A stretch of DNA of 64,000 bases from the NCBI GenBank assembly GCA_033032175.1, contig CM065313.1:1178001-1242000 (forward strand). Direction: 5' to 3'. Below, one piece after another: positions 22,076-34,469 of the stretch. Every line of letters begins with the position of its first letter. Position 1 is the stretch's first letter. The notes beneath the pieces were generated by a model. That model was not told the origin of the DNA, ran no database searches, and was given only the letters and a program-made list of their open reading frames with translations. A program made the position numbers and the translations under genes. The DNA comes from Saturnia japonica. Lineage: Eukaryota > Arthropoda > Insecta > Lepidoptera > Saturniidae.

Positions 22076-22779
22076 ATAAAGATTCTCATAGATCATACTT
22101 ATGTTATGTCAAGGCTTAGATTCCGCTTCATGTTTCAATACCCAGCGGGTCTAGTCATGAACTTTCTGTGCCACCGAATAAGCTGTACGAGAATAAATAA
22201 ATAAAACATTTATAAAGAGTCGACGATAAATGCATTTCCATTTAAATATACAAACATTCGGACATAAGAAGCATTCGTGCTGTCATGTGACAAATGTGCC
22301 AGACATTGCACTGCTTAGTGTCACTGCCAAGTATAATAATATAGACGGTGAGACATGGACACACTTATTTCACAGGATGTTTTAAATTTTACACGAACTA
22401 ATACATATTATTTATTTATTTATCCATTTGCATCATATATGTTACATTATATTTGTTCTTATATGGTAAATTATCTGAATATATGGACCCTCAATAGGGT
22501 ATGGCAAATTATTACAATTGTTCCCTCTGCACCATCTAGAATTTTGTAATTATATTGTGCAAGATTTTTACTCATTATATATTTTACCTGCAAATTCACT
22601 TGCGCTAAACTAAATCACAACCATAACACAGTCGTTGAAAAATCCTGCATCGCGACTCGTGAGGATGCTTTGTGTTTCCATATAGTTCGCTTTAATTGGC
22701 TTCTATATATCCCTTTTCTGGGGCAAAAACTTCGTGATAAAATTAAATCAGCAAACTCTTCTTTTTATTTTTTAATTAC
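22076..22779. other. Gene-free AT-rich sequence
   Basis: A 64-residue frame at 22355-22549 is AT-driven and has no motif. Confidence 0.4.
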
Positions 22780-23060
22780 AACCGTATTCATCCACAATTC
22801 TACCAACGTCACGTGAATAGAATATTTTTCTAATTATTATTGTAATATTTATGGCAACTCTTTATATTAAAAATGTCCAAAATGTATACGCCTACTTATT
22901 ATTTTTATCTTACTTCACTTGTGCACAATAACCAAATTACTTTATGTAAATGCCGCGGTAATTACATAATATAGAGTCAAATGACATTACTTTAGCAAAC
23001 TGAAAATCACCATATGACAGTTCAAGATCTTGGAAAAAACCTATTAGCTCCCTCAATATC
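22780..23060 (+). repeat. Repeat family M, copy 1
   Basis: CACTTGTGCACAATAACCAAAT, then AATTACATAATATAGAGTCAAA, then TTCAAGATCTTGG recur in the same order at 24169-24470, 35410-35910 and 57395-57700. It is non-coding. Terminal repeats were not resolved, so the class (MITE, SINE or other) is open. Confidence 0.6.
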
Positions 23061-24094
23061 TACTAACTTTAAACGTTCATTTAGTAGTTCATTTCTTCCC
23101 TCGGTAGGTGGTTGCATAATGGGAGAATTTCTCAAGAGTCCACGTTTTTTCGCAACGGTTCAAAGGGTTTTAATATAAGTTTACTTTTCAAATACAACGA
23201 AACATTTCGTTTTCTGTAGTGAATATTTTCGAAGATCCTCTGTGCTTACACTACGAGAACTAATTTTATTATATTCGAAACTTTTCAAAAAGCATCTTAG
23301 TTTCTACACCATCAGGCTAAAAATAATTAATTCCGTATGCCCAGGTCAGTTTTAAACCTGGGGACAATGTGTAAAGTAGTTTACAGATTTTTTTTTAACA
23401 TCAATGATTAAATACAACTACCCAAAAAGCTAGAAACTCAAGAAAAAACATTGCCGAAACTAGATTTCATTGTAAACCTATTTTTTCACCACACCATGGC
23501 CTTACTTTTGCTAATCTAAAAAAAATTATTTTAATTTTATTTTTAATAATCCCTTCATTACTCCATTCCGTTTCCCAGTACTTTTTTATTAATACTTTGT
23601 TATAAAAATATAATTAAAAATAAATTTAAATATAACAACCTGTATTATCTGCAACTCAATAACACCGACGGCTATATGGTAATGTTATTACATTTTGAAG
23701 TAAAAAACTTAGTCGAAAATGTGGATAAGATAACAGATTTATGGAGGTTGAATCTCATGAAAGATTTAAGTGTTGAACACAATGCAGTCGACAACGTATT
23801 CGTATGTATTGCTCCGGGATTGAAATGGGTGATAATTTTCATTATGAAGCAACTCTTCAAAGTAACTTGCTTTTATTCATGTTATTTTATTTGTTTCTTT
23901 ACTAACTTACTTTTGGAAAACATAGGCTGAAATATACTGACCAAGATTTACCACTTGTTGGGGTGATTTCATAAATAAATAAATCGGCACGTTGCACACT
24001 GTGTTTAAACTTAAATTTACCATATTATTGTCTTGTGCACGATTAGATAGGTCTCTGGAAATAATTCTAAATGACATATTGTTCTATAATGGAA
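23061..24094. other. Gene-free AT-rich sequence
   Basis: An 84-residue plus frame (23676-23930) overlaps a 62-residue minus frame. Neither is recognised and both are probably chance. Confidence 0.4.
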
Positions 24095-24640
24095 CATTTA
24101 TATAGAGATTACTGATTTGCCGGATAATAAGTTGAAGGATTTTGTCAAGCAAGTAATACTATTAAAAGATTCTTCTTTTGCTTCCTAACTTGGCAACTAG
24201 ACCTCTTTATTGAAGACCGTTACTGCCATTATCATGTAAATATAGTTTCCTATCTTATGGCAATGTTAGCATCCTAACAAGATGATGGGTCCCTTGTTAG
24301 AACTTTCTAAGGAGTTTTTGTGACGTCTCAGAACTAATGTTCCATGCTATTATTTCCAATCCACTTCAATTGTGCTCAACAACCCGTATTACATAATATA
24401 GGGTCAAACAACACAAATTTATAAATAAAAAAACAAAACCTACTACATGTCTACAATAACTTGTCAAAATATTATTAAAGGGTGAAACCATTACGAAAAT
24501 GACAGCAATGTCTGGAAGTGACTCTCTCTCTGTGCGTCCACTAAATTATAAATACGATTTTAAGGGTAATTAAATATTATTTGTACAAATCCATTTGCGT
24601 TTCTTATCGACTCTTCTCGAACCGGAAGGTATCGGCTTCA
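24095..24640 (+). repeat. LINE family A copy split by repeat M
   Basis: The left part (GATTTGCCGGATAATAAGTTG, TTTTGTCAAGCAAGT...ATTAAAAG) breaks at about 24168. It resumes at about 24471 with ATTATTAAAGGGTGAAACCAT, then GTCTGGAAGTGACTCTCTC and ACTCTTCTCGAACCGG. The same bases are contiguous in the copy at 27905-28945, which gives the insertion limits directly. Confidence 0.8.
24169..24470 (+). repeat. Repeat family M, copy 2, inserted in LINE A
   Basis: It carries GTCCCTTGTTAGAACTTTCT, GGAGTTTTTGTGACGTCTCA, GTGCTCAACAACC and TTACATAATATAGGGTCAAA, in the same order as at 57395-57700. Because it interrupts a LINE, it is a mobile element of about 300 bp. It is younger than this LINE copy. Confidence 0.7.
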
Positions 24641-25104
24641 AAATGGCAACTCCTTATTATATTTAATACATTATGGTTGATAGGGGCAGATAACAAATTA
24701 TCACCTGGGGATTCTTTTGTAATACGCCATCTAAACCATCAAATATAGATCAATAAATAATGTATAGTCAAAATATATAAATATAACACTATTATTTAAG
24801 TCATAATTACTGATTTTATGTCTTAAATATAGTGTTTACATGAACTTATAATCTGAACAATATTATGTCTTATAAAAATATATAATTTCGTCATCATAAG
24901 TACCTAATGTAATAAAATGTTATGTTTTATACAGCACTTAATTTCATTATAGAAAATTACCTTTCGTATTTCGTATTCTTTGAAAATATATTTATAGCTT
25001 ATTTTATTATATATAATATGTTGAAGCGTAAAATAAACTGTGAAGACAGTTCAGTGCACTACTTTGCCATGTCCGCGACAAGACAACTTCTGATCATTCG
25101 AGAG
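24641..25104. other. Gene-free AT-rich sequence
   Basis: A 69-residue frame at 24922-25131 is rich in Phe, Ile and Tyr, as AT-rich random sequence gives. It runs into the Jockey tail that follows. Confidence 0.4.
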
Positions 25105-25300
25105 TTTTTTTTTCTGACTGACTACTGTTAGCCTCAGGAGCCCTATTCAAAACAGAGCCGTTTATGACTTTTACAGCTTCACCGAACTTGAATTTGATCT
25201 GTCGAGAGTCCCTACTTCCGTCTTTATACCACGGTTTAATTGTCAAAACGACTTGTCATTGGCTGGAGAGCGTATTAATCAATTATAAAACTGTACCGGA
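25105..25300 (-). repeat. Jockey 3' end, inverted, family of 13593
   Basis: A T-run (25105-25113) is the inverted poly(A). ACTGTTAGCCTCAGGAGCCC, ACAGAGCCG and GACTTTTACAGCTTCACCG then mirror the end of the 12685-13593 element. The right limit is uncertain. Confidence 0.65.
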
Positions 25301-25514
25301 AGTCAATTTATAAACATAAATAATATGAAATAATCTCATTTTCCCATATATATTAAAAACATACAATAGAAAATAACGTGAAATATGTAACATACTAATT
25401 ATTTTATTTTTTGATCGCCAGTTTCGAGAACAGACGCAGCGAAGGATACCAAATTTATCTAGAAAAATAAAACATTCAAATAAATAAGTTCCAACATTAG
25501 CATTAGTCTAAATT

Positions 25515-25780
25515 TCAAAGCTATTGTGGCTCAGTGGAATATGTTTGAATATTGCACCGATCGATATAGGTTCGTAACCTACAAGGAACCTGAGCTTTTT
25601 ACAAAGAAAAACATCGTTATGAAACCACTGCATTACTATGCAACACAGCTACTACTTTCAAGTAGCAAAGCTGTCGCAAAGCACCTATCGTTGTCTTCCA
25701 GCAACTGCACTTGGGTAACAATTCCCCACTACGCTTACCGTGTTACCATTCTAAGCCACATTATCACTTAACGTTAGCTG
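25515..25780 (+). repeat. Decayed tRNA-derived SINE
   Basis: GTGGCTCAGTGGAATATGTTT resembles an A-box, and TATAGGTTCGTAACCTA lies at the B-box position. ATCGTTATGAAACCACTGC matches the module at 48710 and 45130. A chance 81-residue frame crosses it. Confidence 0.5.
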
Positions 25781-25899
25781 AGATTATGGTAGTCAAACAT
25801 TATACTTTAATAATATAATATAATATCCTATTCATTAAGTCCATTTCAATTAGCCCTAATACGATACCTCTAGTATAAGTTGTTAAGGAATAATTATAA

Positions 25900-26248
25900 C
25901 TAGCGGTCGCCCTAAGCTCGACATTCGACCAGCAACTTTTTAATCATAGACTAATTTCTGTTTGACATTTGCAGTATGAACCTAACAATAAATATTATAT
26001 TATTTGCTGTCACTTAATTGACTGACAATGTCTATATTTTGGGGGGTCTAAGTTCAATGGCACTGGTTGCGTTAGGTATTTTTTTTTTTAATATGTTGGT
26101 AACAGATATTATATATAAATTTTAGCTTTTTGTACTCCTTCTCTATATAAAATTTAACCATGCCAAATCTCACAGTCTTCCAAGAACGCAATACGCTTAA
26201 AAAGGGGTAGAAAGTTTTTGCTTCACGTATTAATATAAAAATTCCAGA
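25900..26248 (-). mobile_element. Non-autonomous Helitron, family B copy 1
   Basis: Read on the minus strand, it begins TCTGGAATTTTTATATTAAT at 26248 and ends GGGCGACCGCTAG at 25900, followed by T. Inner blocks are CTTTTTAAGCGTATTGCG, GAGATTTGGCATGG and TCTGTTACCAACATATT. They are shared with 37404-37755, 43854-44212 and 62098-62421. It carries no coding capacity. Confidence 0.75.
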
Positions 26249-26274
26249 TGATACTACAGCATCAGATCAAGTTT

Positions 26275-26465
26275 ACAATGGTCTTTTAATAACATTGAAG
26301 TAACAGAATACCAAATTGCGACTCGATTGGACCTGTGCACTAACCTCACATCCATTCATCAACTAGAAAAGGGCTGATAATCTCCAAACGGCTGTACAAA
26401 TGTATTTTAATCATAGCCAAGAACACTCTTGATAAAGTCATCATTAAAACAAAAAATAATAATTA
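26275..26465 (-). repeat. Dispersed repeat family C, copy 2
   Basis: This is the inverse of 6560-6760: TGAAGTAACAGAATACCAAAT, CACATCCATTCATCAACTAG and ATCTCCAAACGGCTGTACAAA. It lies 27 bp from the Helitron. Confidence 0.55.
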
Positions 26466-27904
26466 GAAGCTACAATGCTACAAACAAATACACATGTTAA
26501 ACTTATATCTCACCTCTATTTGCGTCGGGTGTTAATAACAAAGCAAAGATCTCTACTAACTAACGCTGAACATGAAAAATTTAAAAAATATTCTATAGTA
26601 ACTCCATCAAAAAAACATACACCAAAAAATTACATAAAAACCAGCTGACGCGACGGAACCTTGGAATTTATTGATGGAAATATTATACCAAGATTGGACA
26701 AACCCTTATGTTTAAACCATGAGGACGTCTGAATGGATGTGTTGCTATATTTGATGGATGCCATCGGTACACTGTGTCATGCAGTTGTTTGCAGACTGCG
26801 GCATGTATAATGTACCCATTTCCATGTCTAGGTCACCGCTGCATAAGTTGTTTTTGAATAAATATTATGACCTTGTCCAGTACCTTTTGTAACGAAGCAA
26901 ATATCATTACTAAATAAAAAAAATTCGGTTTCTGTATTATTCTGTACTGGTTAAGCATAATTTGTTAGATCGCTTATGGTTTAATGGTTAGCCATATCGT
27001 AATAGAAGAATATGTTATAATGATCGCCTGATTGCCACCATCAAATTTAAAAAAATGTCTACAACCATCTAACCATATAACGCTGAGCCAAGCTTCAGCA
27101 AAAACTCAGATTATGCAATGTTAAAACAGTGTTACCAGCTTTGGTTAGATTTTTCAATTGACATCAATAGGTATCTTGTGAAGGACAACCTTTATCAAGT
27201 TCCGTTTAAATAAATGCTAACTCTAAATCTAGAATAAGTCCTAACTTTCGGTAAAGAAACACAAGCAGACAATATGATATCATCCCAGTATCGAGCGTGT
27301 TAAAAATCAGTTCATTAGTTACCACATACTATTTGAAAAACTATTATAAAATGATGTTAGTCATATATGATGACAATTATAGTTTTCAACTAAAATCTCT
27401 GTGAGCTCTGAATCGAAATACTGCAGTCCTTAGTATGTATGTATTCAGAGAGACATGAGACATGATTTCATGTATTCACAAGTAAGACTTGATTGATGTC
27501 CCAGACATGTCTCTGCAGTTTTAAATGTAATTCAGTTTGTTTTTATCGTTTCTATTTTGGTAGACGTTGCATTATACATAAGTTCTGTCTGCTGGTATGT
27601 TTTACCTAATAACTATATTTGTTGTCCTTAAGTTTTCATCTCTGAATGTAGGATATTTTATCAAAAAAAAAGGAAATTATCTAGAGATACTATTTCCATC
27701 TTTTTATCCTCATAGTACTTAGAAAGGATCGGTTGTTATCTTAGTATTGATACATTTTTGGACACATCATATCGTTTCGCAGAAAATCCATGCATACGTA
27801 GTTCAAGGTTCTTATACTCCAGGCATGTTCATAGTTAGCTTTGTTCTATACTTTATTCTCCGAACAGTATTATTAAAGTGAAGTTACAACGCACGTAAAT
27901 GGTT
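26466..27904. other. Gene-free sequence
   Basis: Nothing is firmly recognised. A weak inverted pair (AGAGACATG at about 27447 and CATGTCTCT at about 27506) could form a loose hairpin. Confidence 0.4.
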
Positions 27905-28945
27905 GGAGATAATAATCCAAAGAAGCATTGACATAGCAGCAAAAAAAAATCTCTGAATTGTTTGCTTTAAATAATTTACTACTAAATGCAAACAAAACCA
28001 AATGTATGAGATTTGTCTTGCCCAATGTTCGGCGTGTTGATAGTAGTATCAAGATAGAAGGGAATTTAGTAGGCTTAGTTGATGGTACTGTCTTCTTGGG
28101 CATTACCCTTGATTCAAAATTACAGTGGGGTCCGCATATTAAAACTTTGGCGGGAAGATTAAGTTCTGTTTCATTCGCAGTACGTAAAATTCGCCAGGTA
28201 ACAGATACATATTGCCACCGCTAGGTTAGTCTACTTCGCTTACTTTCATAGATAATGTCTTACGGTATTTTGCTGAGGGGTTCAGCAGCTGAGGTAGATA
28301 CTATATTTATATTACAAAAGCGGGCAGTTCGAGCAATTTATAATATGAGACCCCGCGAATCGCTAAAGAACAAGTTCGAGGAATTTAGTATTTTAACTTT
28401 GACCTCCCAATACATATTTGATAACTTAATGTATGTCCGTAAAGACTTAGACCAGCTGGATTTTGTCAAAGATCAGCAAAATGTTAATACTAGAAATAAA
28501 GATAAATTAGTCGTTATTCGTTCGTACATAAATTAGTTAGCCGTGTTTTAGACTTAGTAAGACTAATAAAAGTTTTTTAGGTAATAGTGTTAGATTCTAT
28601 AACAAGATCCCGAAGCACATTACTGATTTACCTGACAACAAGTTCAAGGACCATGTCAAGCAGGTTTTACTGTCAAAAGGTTATTAAAGGGTGGATCATT
28701 ATGTGAATGATAGTGATGTCTGGAAGTGACTCCCTCTCTGTGCATCCACTAATATATTATTATTGTACCTGTTATATTTGTAACATTTGTACAGTTAACA
28801 AAAAGAAAAAGGTAAACCTGATCGAGTTTCGTACCGGTTCTTCTCGATGTCTGGGATATTTTCCGAACCAGTAGTAGTGTTTTGACGTTCATAAGTGCCT
28901 TCTTAGGGCCTAAATTGAATAAAGTTTATTTTGATTTTGATTTTT
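27905..28945 (+). mobile_element. LINE family A, best 3' copy
   Basis: This 5'-truncated element has the RT C-terminal half, a 3' UTR (GTCTGGAAGTGACTCCCTC, GGTTCTTCTCGATGTCTGGG, CCAGTAGTAGTGTTTTGACG) and a tail (AAAGTTTATTTTGATTTTGA) at about 28918-28945. At least seven other fragments in this window belong to the same family: 14025, 21757, 24095, 38545, 54183, 55270 and 59215. It belongs to the CR1/Jockey group by protein sequence. The precise clade is not settled. Confidence 0.85.
27958..28700 (+). pseudogene. LINE A reverse transcriptase C-terminal half, broken
   Basis: The frame at 27958-28224 reads LFALNNLLLNANKTKCMRF, then VFLGITLDSKLQWGPHIKTL (palm end and thumb). The frame at 28255-28536 reads YGILLRGSAAEVDTIFILQK, then RAVRAIYNMRPRESLKNKF. 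A further shift gives NKFKDHVKQVLLSKGY near 28640-28685. The catalytic motifs upstream are missing through truncation, and at least two frame changes break what remains. Confidence 0.8.
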
Positions 28946-29739
28946 TGATTTTACACATTTCGCTTGCACGGCGCGGACGTGTCTCTTCATATTCATTGTT
29001 TCTGTTTACTCTACGACTCGGAGTGTTTCTAGTAATTATTACCTTAGTATCTATTATTATAGCTACATTTTTTTCACTCCCAATAGATTAACATATTTTC
29101 TAGGATTAGTAAGTACAAGTACTTCAAAAAGTAGGAATAATATTACTCCCCGAAAATTAAGCCCTACATCTTATTATCTCATTATCTTTACATTTTCTAT
29201 GCCTTTTACTTGCGTATTAAAACACAAAAGAGATGACGCAATACTAACTTCGTTAGTTGAATAAAGTATATATAAAACTTTCATCCTTTATCGTGTCCGT
29301 ACACAATAACATTGAGCCTAGGGTGAGCCATGATTGCTTTAAAATTGTTACATAATTTAATCTTCAGACTCCTCAATATAATAACATGTGATTAAGACGT
29401 CAAGATAAAATAAATAATTGATTCCACTTGTAAATGTAAATTTGCCGAGTAATTTATTGCAGCATTCAGACATGCTTACCTAGCGATTGCTAGGTACCGT
29501 TTTTTATAAAGCAAACATAAACATCATTTTTTAACTTATTGAGAAAATAAATTACAAGGATTTCTAAACATCGGTTTTATTCAACTGTACAGACTATTCA
29601 CTGGCCTTTCCTAACTCAAAGCTTTAGAATATTGAATATAATCGCTATAAAACTTCACAATAAATAATTCCAACGAAGTGATCAACAAAAAGCTATCATA
29701 AAATAGTCGTCAAACGTTCAAAAGGTATTTGATTTCACA
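28946..29739. other. Gene-free sequence
   Basis: A 69-residue frame begins inside the LINE tail (28882) and is hydrophobic by AT bias. Nothing else was seen. Confidence 0.4.
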
Positions 29740-30060
29740 CGAAAGTCGTATCTGTTTATCGGTACTCAGAATTCGCGTATAAACCCTGTCGTGTCACACG
29801 ACATTATCAAGCGTACAGCTTTTGCGCCAACATCGAATAGTAAATCGTGTTAAGACATCGCACCGATCAGATGAATAATGCAAGTGCACGCTCCTCGACG
29901 ACCGAATCGATAAATAACGATTATAATTTTATCGCGAAACGCAATAAATCGCTGTATCGAATGCCGCGTTCCGCGCCGCGATGTCCGCCATGTGGGTGTT
30001 GGTAATTCTCCTTTTATGGACGTGACACACCGCCCGTCAGATTGTCGAACTTAAATTTTA
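29740..30060 (+). promoter_or_regulatory. CpG-richer island, possible first exon
   Basis: This repeat-free block is much richer in CG than its surroundings (CGCGTATAAACC, TTATCGCGAAACGC, GCCGCGTTCCGCGCCGCG). It contains ATG at 29981 and 29993, the second preceded by GTCCGCC. The frame reads MSAMWVLVILLLWT and then stops; it resembles the start of a signal peptide. GTAATT at 30002 (after TTG) is a candidate splice donor that would leave an exon ending MSAMWVL. It could be the 5' end of a secreted-protein gene, a regulatory element, or chance. Confidence 0.3.
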
Positions 30061-33000
30061 ATGTTCTATTTAAGCTATGGATTATCATAGATATATAATT
30101 TTATAATATACTAACTTTATGCCACGTTATCACCCGTGTTAAATGTATTAGCTTATTGTTGTTCTCACTTTCCACACTTGTCTACAGCTTGACAATTTGA
30201 TGTGCATAATTAATGCTCCACTTTATAAGACCGTAGTATGAAGTTTATAAAATGCAAAAAGTTCCAGAGATTTATACGTTCAAATAAACAAACAAAAAAG
30301 CTACCTTTTGAGCTTTACAATATTAATATATTATAGATAGTTTGAGGATATGTGTACTTTTACAATTTTTAAACTTCTAAAATATTATTATCTATGCAAT
30401 AAAAATGTTAAGTGGTACCAACGGCCAACGCAAATCTTAAGCCGGTGGATAAAGAAACATGAAATCTTGGACATTTCTAAATAAAATACATACTTGTAAC
30501 ACTTACTGATCTTTTATCATGGATAAACTAAAACAAAACGGTAAAAAAATTATATTCCAACATGCTGTCGGATTATGTTTAACAGTAGGTCACAAATGAT
30601 CAAGCCACTAAAGTTTTTGCACAATTGTTTATAGACGATTTATAGTGTTAAACGACAGATTTACGATTGAAGGAAATTACATATTATACTGTAAACATTA
30701 TCTTAGCTCGTGGAAACAGTTATAAACAGATATAACAATAAATTATAATCATAAATTATTTTATATTGACAGCGGAAGCACTAGTTTTTCTATGTTCCCG
30801 ATATAAAACGGTATGTTAATGTTTTTTGGTTATATGTTTACACTTTTATTATCGGTTGGCTTTTTTATTTTAGTGGAATTATTAATCCCAAAGAAACAAA
30901 CATTTTTTTTAGGTTTAATAAACATTGTATTGTATTAAATAGTTTATTACACACAAAGAGGTTGCACAGATGAAATTCTATATTCTTTGACAGAATTTAT
31001 TAAAGTGACAGATATAACAAAGATTGGTAGCGTCAGGCAGTTGTGTTAATACTAATTAAATTCAAATTAGTATAAAACCCATAAAAATCTTTATGGCATA
31101 CAAAGACAAGAGCTTGCGAATATCGTAGAGATATTTCTCTGTTATTTACCATTCCGCCATGGTAATGGAAACCAGTAGACATCTGCATATATAGTATGTA
31201 ACTACTTGAAGACTTTGTCAATGGAGTTTTAAATATTTCTAGATACGGCAATGCTTCGAGATAAACATAATATCAGTTTTTCCGTACCTGCCTGACTCTC
31301 TGAACAAAATCCTGCTACATGTAGTTATATAGGTCTAAGTAATCAGTTTCTATTTAAATTTATCGTAATACCTCGTATATGTACTTCTATTTACCTTGTA
31401 TTATTCCCTTAAATAGAAATTCGCTATTTTATTTCCAGGATATCAAGTTACGTTTTTATATCTTTATTCTGCGGTCCTTTTAGTTTATTAAAGAATGTTT
31501 TATATAATTTTTATCATATTTAATTTTAATACAATGTTTGTTTACATTTTAGGATTGACAAATATGTCAAATACTGTTACTATAATAGTTTTAGGACATG
31601 CGCATATAGGAAAATATATGTTTTTCTCTAACAAGGTTTTATGTAAATTAATAAAACCTTGAGACACATAATTCGATTTTTGGGAGTATATTTTTGAATT
31701 TTAAAAGAATTCATACAATAAATAAAAAATGAGTATTTGAAAAGAATCAGATAGAATGATGCATTATACTAGAGACTCGCAGATACAACAGTATGATTTT
31801 AAACAACAGTTGAAATATATTGTACAAATATTGGATAGATAAACTATCAAGTCTGCTGTAAGATGACCTGAGGAACGATATAAACTTTTCTTCATATTAA
31901 TATAACGAAATATCTATTTTCATATTCAATATCGGTTTGCGAGATTTATGGTGCTGCATTGGCCGTCTGATAAGAACGGTGCCCGTTGTGAGTTTACACT
32001 GATCCGGTGGCTGGAGGTGTCAACTCTTGGTGCATGTTACACTAAACAAGTCGACCAAGACCGCGCGACGCAGAGCTGAGCAGAGCTGCCTGAAGTTCTA
32101 TTGAATTCTATTTAATCGGACAGAGTCATTTGAAAGCTTTATAAAGACTTATAATTAGGAGATTAAACTACGGTACTGTAATTATATATTTTTATTAAAA
32201 ATCGATTTACGAAGTGTTAGATTCAACGTCATTATTTTATAACAAATTTAGATGTCCTAGAAATATGTGTTAATATTTATATCTTAATTTAATTTCATAA
32301 TCTCTTCTTGGCTTATCTTCGTCTAAATTTTAATATTAATTGTTGTTTTAATATTACAATGTTTATATAAAAACCTGTATATCCGAATAAGTCCACGAAG
32401 GCAGAATTTTTTTTAAGTATGTATATATAATAGCAATAAACATTCTCAAGTCTAGATAATCAATAATGCAATAGTTGATTGAAATTCAACAGCTTGTCCG
32501 TATTATGAAGATGTTATCGGATACATTGCTATTATGTACGACATAGACGTGAGGGGAAAAAATTGATTAAAACCTTTGTTAACACTAGAGACCGGGAAGA
32601 GTAATCGTTTATCGGGGTTTCGCTTTAACGAGACTGTTATGCCCCCCCTCAAATGTTCAAGGATTAGCATTTAAGCCCAGTCTAAGACTTCTTATCTGAA
32701 CCCTCGATGGAGTGTGGTATGTGATACTACAATGGCTTGCGTTTCGCAGAACTGATAATTCTACAACACTTTACAATAATACAAATGACTGAATGAATGA
32801 ATGAAAAAACTGACGGCGTTTACGCTAAAGGCAGAAACACCACAATTCACCGGCAACAGTCTAGGAATATATGAGAACGATAAAGTAGAGTTGCCCACCG
32901 ATATCTCACACAAATTCGTCTCGTGGTGAGATTACAAGTTTACATAATATAACAACATAGAAAACGGTCGCAATAAGGAGAATATATTCATGGCCCAACA

Positions 33001-33545
33001 TAGTTCAATAAAACAATTACAAGAGGTTTTCTTCAAGTTATCAAACGTAAGTACGCGTATTTCAAACTAGCGTATTGACAAGTTATATCGTGATCTGATG
33101 AAAAAACACAACTTCTCGAAACAATTCAAGGCGGCGCAGCGCACACGTGAAGCAAGAACAAAAAGAGACAGCCGAAAGCGTGGTAAGCGTGAAGTTGAAG
33201 AACTTGTGTTGCCAGGCTGTGGTTCCGAAGGGAAACTATGAATTTATTATTAATACCCTCGTCATAATTGTATCAATCAATTTATATTTTATATGATTAT
33301 CTAAATAATGTTTTATTCTCTACTATTACACTATATCTAGGCATTAGGACTATATCCTATTAGCAAATCAAGTTTTCTTTTTAATCTTGTAAAAAATGTC
33401 TCGAAGTAATTAGAAACTACATTTGATTCAAGAATATCTCACGAAATATACAATGTGAAACAAGTTAGATTAAAGGCATTAATTTTGGTTCGATATTATA
33501 ATTAGAAATGTATATAAATTATGTATAAAATATATAGTTCCGCGT
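30061..33545. other. Long gene-free AT-rich stretch
   Basis: About 3.5 kb shares no repeat with the rest of the window that I could see. It contains a perfect 10-bp inverted repeat (31633-31660), a less AT-rich patch at 31960-32110 and another at 33125-33235. Confidence 0.45.
31633..31660. other. Perfect 10-bp inverted repeat, 8-nt loop
   Basis: AAGGTTTTAT and its exact complement ATAAAACCTT are separated by GTAAATTA. It has no flanking T-run typical of a pol III terminator and no known role. It could be chance in AT-rich DNA. Confidence 0.4.
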
Positions 33546-33547
33546 CA

Positions 33548-33715
33548 TATATAGGCCTCGTGGCCTGTAATAATAAGTAAGCCCTATTATTGAGCCGAGA
33601 GATCGCGGGTTCGATCCCCGCCCATGACTGACATTTTTGTAATGAGCATAACTTACTGTCAGTTGTGAGTCTGGGTGTCACATATTTACTATACATGTAG
33701 GTATGTATATCAGCA
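33548..33715 (+). repeat. tRNA-derived SINE, copy 2
   Basis: The B-box GGTTCGATCC at 33608-33617 follows TTGAGCCGAGAGATCGC. The body (CCCATGACTGACATTTTTGT, GTCAGTTGTGAGTCTGGGTG) matches 20435-20645. The tail is degenerate. Confidence 0.75.
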
Positions 33716-33866
33716 GAATCACCTGAGAAATTTTAATTTTTCTGGTATGACATATTTTGCACCCCAGTTGGAATTGATCCTACCTCTAATACTGGAAAGA
33801 GAGTTCATGAACATCTAAGTTCTTATTTTAACTTCTAGTATAAATTATTAATAAGATACCTTAAAA

Positions 33867-33887
33867 AACACACACACACACACACAT
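33867..33887. repeat. (CA)n microsatellite
   Basis: About ten CA units follow a short A-run. Confidence 0.9.
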
Positions 33888-34399
33888 ATTACTCTATGTA
33901 GCTGTTTATAAGGTTTTTACCATATTATTAACATTACCTGCCATGCGCCACTACTTAATTTTAAATTTCAATTTCTAAAGCGATATATCAGGAACATCGA
34001 CTTAACCGAACTAAACGTCCCTTATGCTACTATGCCAACAAGAAATTTACAATTTAATAATTAATTATTCAACACGTATTGATGCGTTCTTAACCTTTTA
34101 TAAATTTTTTTTATCATTCCAGAATTAACCACATTTCATTTAAAAGGTAAGAAATATTTACGAACAAAAGACATGTTATTATTATAAATGAATTTTAAAA
34201 TCGCAAAAACTATGGTTTGGTATGGCGTGCACATTCGTCGGGAAAAATGGTTGTTTTTGCAAATATATACATTTACATTTTCAATTATGTTCTTTTTGTT
34301 AACCAGTATTATTACACAAATGAATATGTTATCGCTTAACGTCTTCAAAAATTATAATAACAGTATCATTGAAAGTTGTTATTATGTATTATCTCTTTA

Positions 34400-34460
34400 T
34401 TTATATACTAGCTGTGCCTTCGACTTCGTCCGTGTGAAATTTCGTATGTGGCGACCGCAG
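34400..34460 (-). mobile_element. Helitron 3' end fragment
   Basis: CTAGCTGTGCCTTCGACTTC from 34408 is the inverted form of the GAAGTCG...GCACAGCTAG ends of families A and C, and A precedes it as expected. The rest of the element was not found; RTE sequence follows. Confidence 0.55.
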
Positions 34461-34469
34461 TGGTGAAGG

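Noticed and set aside
31633..31660. Transcription terminator or microRNA precursor
   Set aside because: The stem is only 10 bp and AT-rich; it lacks the length of a pre-miRNA and there is no adjacent gene.
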